64,000 nucleotides of DNA, from assembly GCF_021991925.1 (NCBI RefSeq), contig NZ_RXZI01000002.1, forward strand, positions 558,001 to 622,000, in the 5' to 3' direction. Numbering within the stretch: the first letter of the stretch is position 1; each line of letters begins with the position of its first letter. Both the position numbers and the translations under genes were made by a program. The notes beneath the pieces are model-generated. The model was not told where the DNA came from and searched no databases. It saw nothing but the letters and a program-made list of their open reading frames with translations. Positions 61,804-64,000 of this stretch are shown piece by piece. Source of the DNA: Sutcliffiella horikoshii. Lineage in GTDB: Bacteria > Bacillota > Bacilli > Bacillales > Bacillaceae_I.

Positions 61804-62559
61804 ATGGCTAGGATTACATGTGATTTTTTCTCGGAGGCATTGCAATGCTCCACCTCCATGACTGTCCTGTTGCCACAACCAACTTCACAAATAGGGGTAT
61901 CAACAAAGGTGATACAAAAGAAACATCCTACCCTCTATTTACTGCATGGCCTTTCAGATGACCATACGATCTGGACAAGATTTACGTCCATTGAACGTTA
62001 TGCATCAGCGATGGGGTGGGCGGTTGTGATGCCAGCTGCTGGGAGAAGTTTTTACACGGATATGGAGCATGGGTATGATTTTTACAAATTTGTCAGCGAG
62101 GAAGTTCCCACACTTGCCCAAAGCTTTTTTCCACTTTCTGATAAAAGAGAAGAAAATTTTATTGCGGGGCTTTCCATGGGTGGTTATGGGGCATTTAAGG
62201 TGGCATTGAGGAATCCGGATAAATTTGCAGCCGCAGCTAGCATGTCAGGCTCAGTGGACATCAATGAGCGCTTGTCGGCATTCCCTAGAGACTTCAAATA
62301 TATATACGGTGATCGTCCCATATTGGGAAGTGAGGATGACCTTTATCATCTTGCCTCAACTATTGGCAAAAACACGCCAAAGCTATATCAGTGCTGTGGC
62401 ACGGAAGATCACAATTATGAAGCAAATATTCGTTTCAGGGATCATGCCATTCAAGCTGGAATAGATTTAACCTTCTCCGATGGACCTGGTGGCCATGATT
62501 GGGGATATTGGGATAAGCATATCCAAGAGGTATTGGCTTTCTTTGAACAACAGCTCTAA
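61804..62559 (+). CDS. Acetylesterase / tributyrin esterase (esterase D family)
   Basis: 251-aa alpha/beta-hydrolase. LLHGLSDDHTIW (~45-56), nucleophile Ser in GLSMGGYGAFK (~122), His in GGHDWGYW (~231) fit the esterase D/EstA family that deacetylates small esters or sugars. No signal peptide. ATG 61804 after AAAGGATG. A shared operator suggests it works with the sugar transporter downstream, possibly removing acetyl groups from imported sugars; inference. Confidence 0.88.
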   Translation: MARITCDFFSEALQCSTSMTVLLPQPTSQIGVSTKVIQKKHPTLYLLHGLSDDHTIWTRFTSIERYASAMGWAVVMPAAGRSFYTDMEHGYDFYKFVSEEVPTLAQSFFPLSDKREENFIAGLSMGGYGAFKVALRNPDKFAAAASMSGSVDINERLSAFPRDFKYIYGDRPILGSEDDLYHLASTIGKNTPKLYQCCGTEDHNYEANIRFRDHAIQAGIDLTFSDGPGGHDWGYWDKHIQEVLAFFEQQL

Positions 62560-62594
62560 ACTGTGAAAAAGATGAATAATGAAAAGAGTCTTCT

Positions 62595-62721
62595 AGCTGT
62601 AGATTGGAGCAAATGGCGAAGACTCCAGCGGGAGGTAGCGATAGGTTGAGACCCCGCAACGAAGTGAGGAGGCTCAAGCATCGCCCCGCGGAAAGCGAAG
62701 CCATTTGCGGAAATCAACAGC
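62595..62721 (+). repeat. R130 palindromic repeat, copy 14
   Basis: Arms AGCTGTAGATT/AATCAACAGC; core GAAGACTCCAGCGGGAGG, GAGACCCCGCAACGAAGTG, GAGGAGGCTC, CGCGGAAAGCGAAGCC, nearly the consensus. Followed by AACAAAGCCACCC, which also follows copy 6. Confidence 0.92.
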
Positions 62722-62753
62722 GGTGCATAACAAAGCCACCCAAAAGTAAAAAT

Positions 62754-62790
62754 CGAATCGATTCTACACTTTAGAATCGGTTCTTTTTTC
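62754..62790 (+). terminator. Terminator after the esterase and repeat 14
   Basis: GAATCGATTCT pairs with AGAATCGGTTC, then TTTTTT. Confidence 0.85.
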
Positions 62791-62893
62791 TATTTTCATA
62801 AACATAGAAACACAGGGAATACCTACCAAACCCTTCTGTAATAAGACTTCCCATTCAATTATACCAATCTTCGAAAATATTTCGAAAATAATA

Positions 62894-62922
62894 TTGTAAT
62901 CGTTTTCAAGAGAGAGTATAAT
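62894..62922 (+). promoter_or_regulatory. Sugar-transporter promoter overlapped by a cre site
   Basis: -35 TTGTAA (62894-62899), 17-nt spacer, -10 TATAAT (62917-62922). TGTAATCGTTTTCA (62895-62908) fits the cre consensus TGWAANCGNTNWCA at every position and covers the -35, so CcpA with P-Ser-HPr or P-Ser-Crh should block initiation. Confidence 0.82.
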
Positions 62923-62930
62923 GACGGTAG

Positions 62931-63016
62931 TGAAACGTATCAATTGCAGATAGAACAGGTAGAAAAGGTTGAGGAATCTCCCTTTTTATTTTTACGAACA
63001 AATTGAAACGTTTCGA
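62931..63016. promoter_or_regulatory. LacI-family operators ahead of the sugar-binding gene
   Basis: TTGAAACGTTTCGA (63003-63016) is a near-perfect palindrome; TGAAACGTATCA (62931-62942) is an imperfect copy just after the -10. The same palindrome stands at the esterase promoter, pointing to one sugar-specific regulator. Confidence 0.6.
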
Positions 63017-63054
63017 TAAAAGCGGTTAAATACTAAATAAGGGGTGTTTGGTTC

Positions 63055-64000
63055 ATGAAGTGGATGAAATCTAGTATTGCTATTGTAGCTTCGTTCATGC
63101 TTGTGGTTGGTTGCAGTAATTCTAATAACGCATCAAACGATGAAAGCAAGGAAGCAAATAACGAAGATCAAGTAACGATTAAGTTTGCAAGCTGGGCGCT
63201 TGGAACGGAAGAAGATCAAAATATTGAGCGTCTGATGATAGACGAGTTTGAAGAGAAATATCCTAACATCAATGTGGAAATTGATGAGTCGATTGCAACA
63301 GATGACTGGAATAACTCCTTATCTTCTGCTGCAAGTGCGAATGCCATGCCTGACGTGTTCATGGTCTCTCAAGTACCGACTGGACTTGCGAATGACTGGT
63401 TGTTGGATGTAACGGAATTGGCTGCTGAAGATGAGGACTTTGCAAACATTCCTGAAGTGGTAACAGAATCTGTTACATACAATGATGCTGTTTATGCCAT
63501 TCCTAGTGCACAGCATTTCCTTGGTTATTTTGTCAATAATGATCTATACAACCAGGCAAACCTGGATGTGCCTGAATATGGATTCTCCATTGATGATTTC
63601 ACGGAATCTGTTCGTTCCGTAACAAATGTGAACAGTGGCGTGGTTGGTTTGAACAATCCATTTGCCATTGTGGACTGGTATCCATCCTCTGTAAACGAAA
63701 CGATTGGCTGGTACACTTTCAGTGATGAAGAGTATCACTTGGACAGCAATGAATTCATTTCTGGTGTTAATCTGACAAGCAACTTTGTAACAAACGGTTA
63801 TTCTTACGAGAATTTATCTGATGAGCAAAAAGCTAATTTCAATGGTGAGCATGCTGGTGAAGTGTTTGCTAGTGGCGGGATTGGACTTTTCTGGGATGGA
63901 TCCTGGGCCGTCGAAAACTTCTCTACAAATCTAGACTTTGATTGGGATTTCGTTGGAACTCCTGGTGGGAGAACAGTTATTGTAAATGACTTTATGGGAA
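63055..64000 (+). CDS. Sugar ABC transporter substrate-binding lipoprotein (3' end outside window)
   Basis: At least 315 aa; runs off the window. Lipoprotein signal MKWMKSSIAIVASFMLVVGC with the Cys at residue 20. The mature part is an extracellular solute-binding protein family 1 (VTIKFASWALGTEEDQNIER, EKYPNINVEID, MPDVFMVSQ). Family members bind mono- or oligosaccharides for an ABC importer; permease genes probably follow. AAGGGGTG lies upstream of the ATG. Confidence 0.88.
   Translation, partial: MKWMKSSIAIVASFMLVVGCSNSNNASNDESKEANNEDQVTIKFASWALGTEEDQNIERLMIDEFEEKYPNINVEIDESIATDDWNNSLSSAASANAMPDVFMVSQVPTGLANDWLLDVTELAAEDEDFANIPEVVTESVTYNDAVYAIPSAQHFLGYFVNNDLYNQANLDVPEYGFSIDDFTESVRSVTNVNSGVVGLNNPFAIVDWYPSSVNETIGWYTFSDEEYHLDSNEFISGVNLTSNFVTNGYSYENLSDEQKANFNGEHAGEVFASGGIGLFWDGSWAVENFSTNLDFDWDFVGTPGGRTVIVNDFMG

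Noticed and set aside
61507-61811. Two overlapping plus-strand frames
   Set aside because: Both are translations of repeat copy 13; similar frames occur in other copies.

Overview
The window is chromosomal DNA of a low-to-medium GC, endospore-forming Firmicute of the Bacillaceae. Gene order follows the Bacillus subtilis csbA-uvrBA-yvlBCD-hprK-lgt-yvoD-ppaX-yvoF-his-yvcD-trxB-yvcIJK-whiA-crh-clpP-(tRNA-Arg)-rpoN-cggR-gapA-pgk-tpiA-pgm-eno-secG-est-rnr-smpB-ssrA backbone very closely. The encoded proteins resemble those of Bacillus/Sutcliffiella-type species; I cannot name the species from sequence alone.

Layout: 1-3.6 kb gluconate uptake and phosphorylation (gntP, gntK). 4-13.2 kb release factor 3, a PilZ-like protein, the stress gene csbA behind a sigma-B-type promoter, a lipoprotein and uvrBA with a LexA-type box. 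13.6-20.9 kb envelope-stress genes yvlBCD behind a sigma-W-type promoter, a SAM-riboswitch-controlled metQ, then hprK-lgt-yvoD-ppaX-yvoF. 21.5-28 kb the complete hisZGDBHAFI operon. 28.4-36 kb yvcD, trxB, yvcI-yvcJ-yvcK-whiA-crh and a CtsR-controlled clpP. 36.2-39.5 kb an AT-rich methyltransferase, tRNA-Arg(CCG), a possible small RNA, rpoN and a glutaredoxin-like gene. 39.5-47.3 kb the cggR-gapA-pgk-tpiA-pgm-eno operon with a CggR operator. 47.5-56.8 kb secG, then an AT-rich biofilm-matrix island (sinR/sinI, tapA, sipW, tasA, an LPNTA-anchored protein, a second sinI/sinR), then est, rnr and smpB. 57-58.1 kb an ssrA (tmRNA) gene split by a group I intron, with a LAGLIDADG endonuclease gene outside the intron. 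58-64 kb a sporulation-type sensor kinase, an SDR, a DUF962 protein, a VOC protein, an esterase, and the start of a sugar ABC-transporter gene under cre and LacI-type operators.

How it fits together: HprK, Crh, YvcK, CggR, the glycolytic enzymes and the cre site form a carbon-catabolite control network. SinR/SinI presumably control the TapA/SipW/TasA matrix operon. SmpB, tmRNA, RNase R and ClpP form the ribosome-rescue and tagged-protein degradation set.

Most interesting: (1) the interrupted tmRNA with a physically separate homing endonuclease; (2) the relocated tasA island with two oppositely ordered sinR/sinI pairs and a tapA gene that seems to need an ATA (or ATT) start; (3) a ~130-bp palindromic repeat family, 14 copies in 64 kb, whose arms differ between copies yet stay complementary, and which sits in one orientation in nearly every gap of the glycolytic operon; (4) two separate arrays of 52-bp tandem hairpin units.
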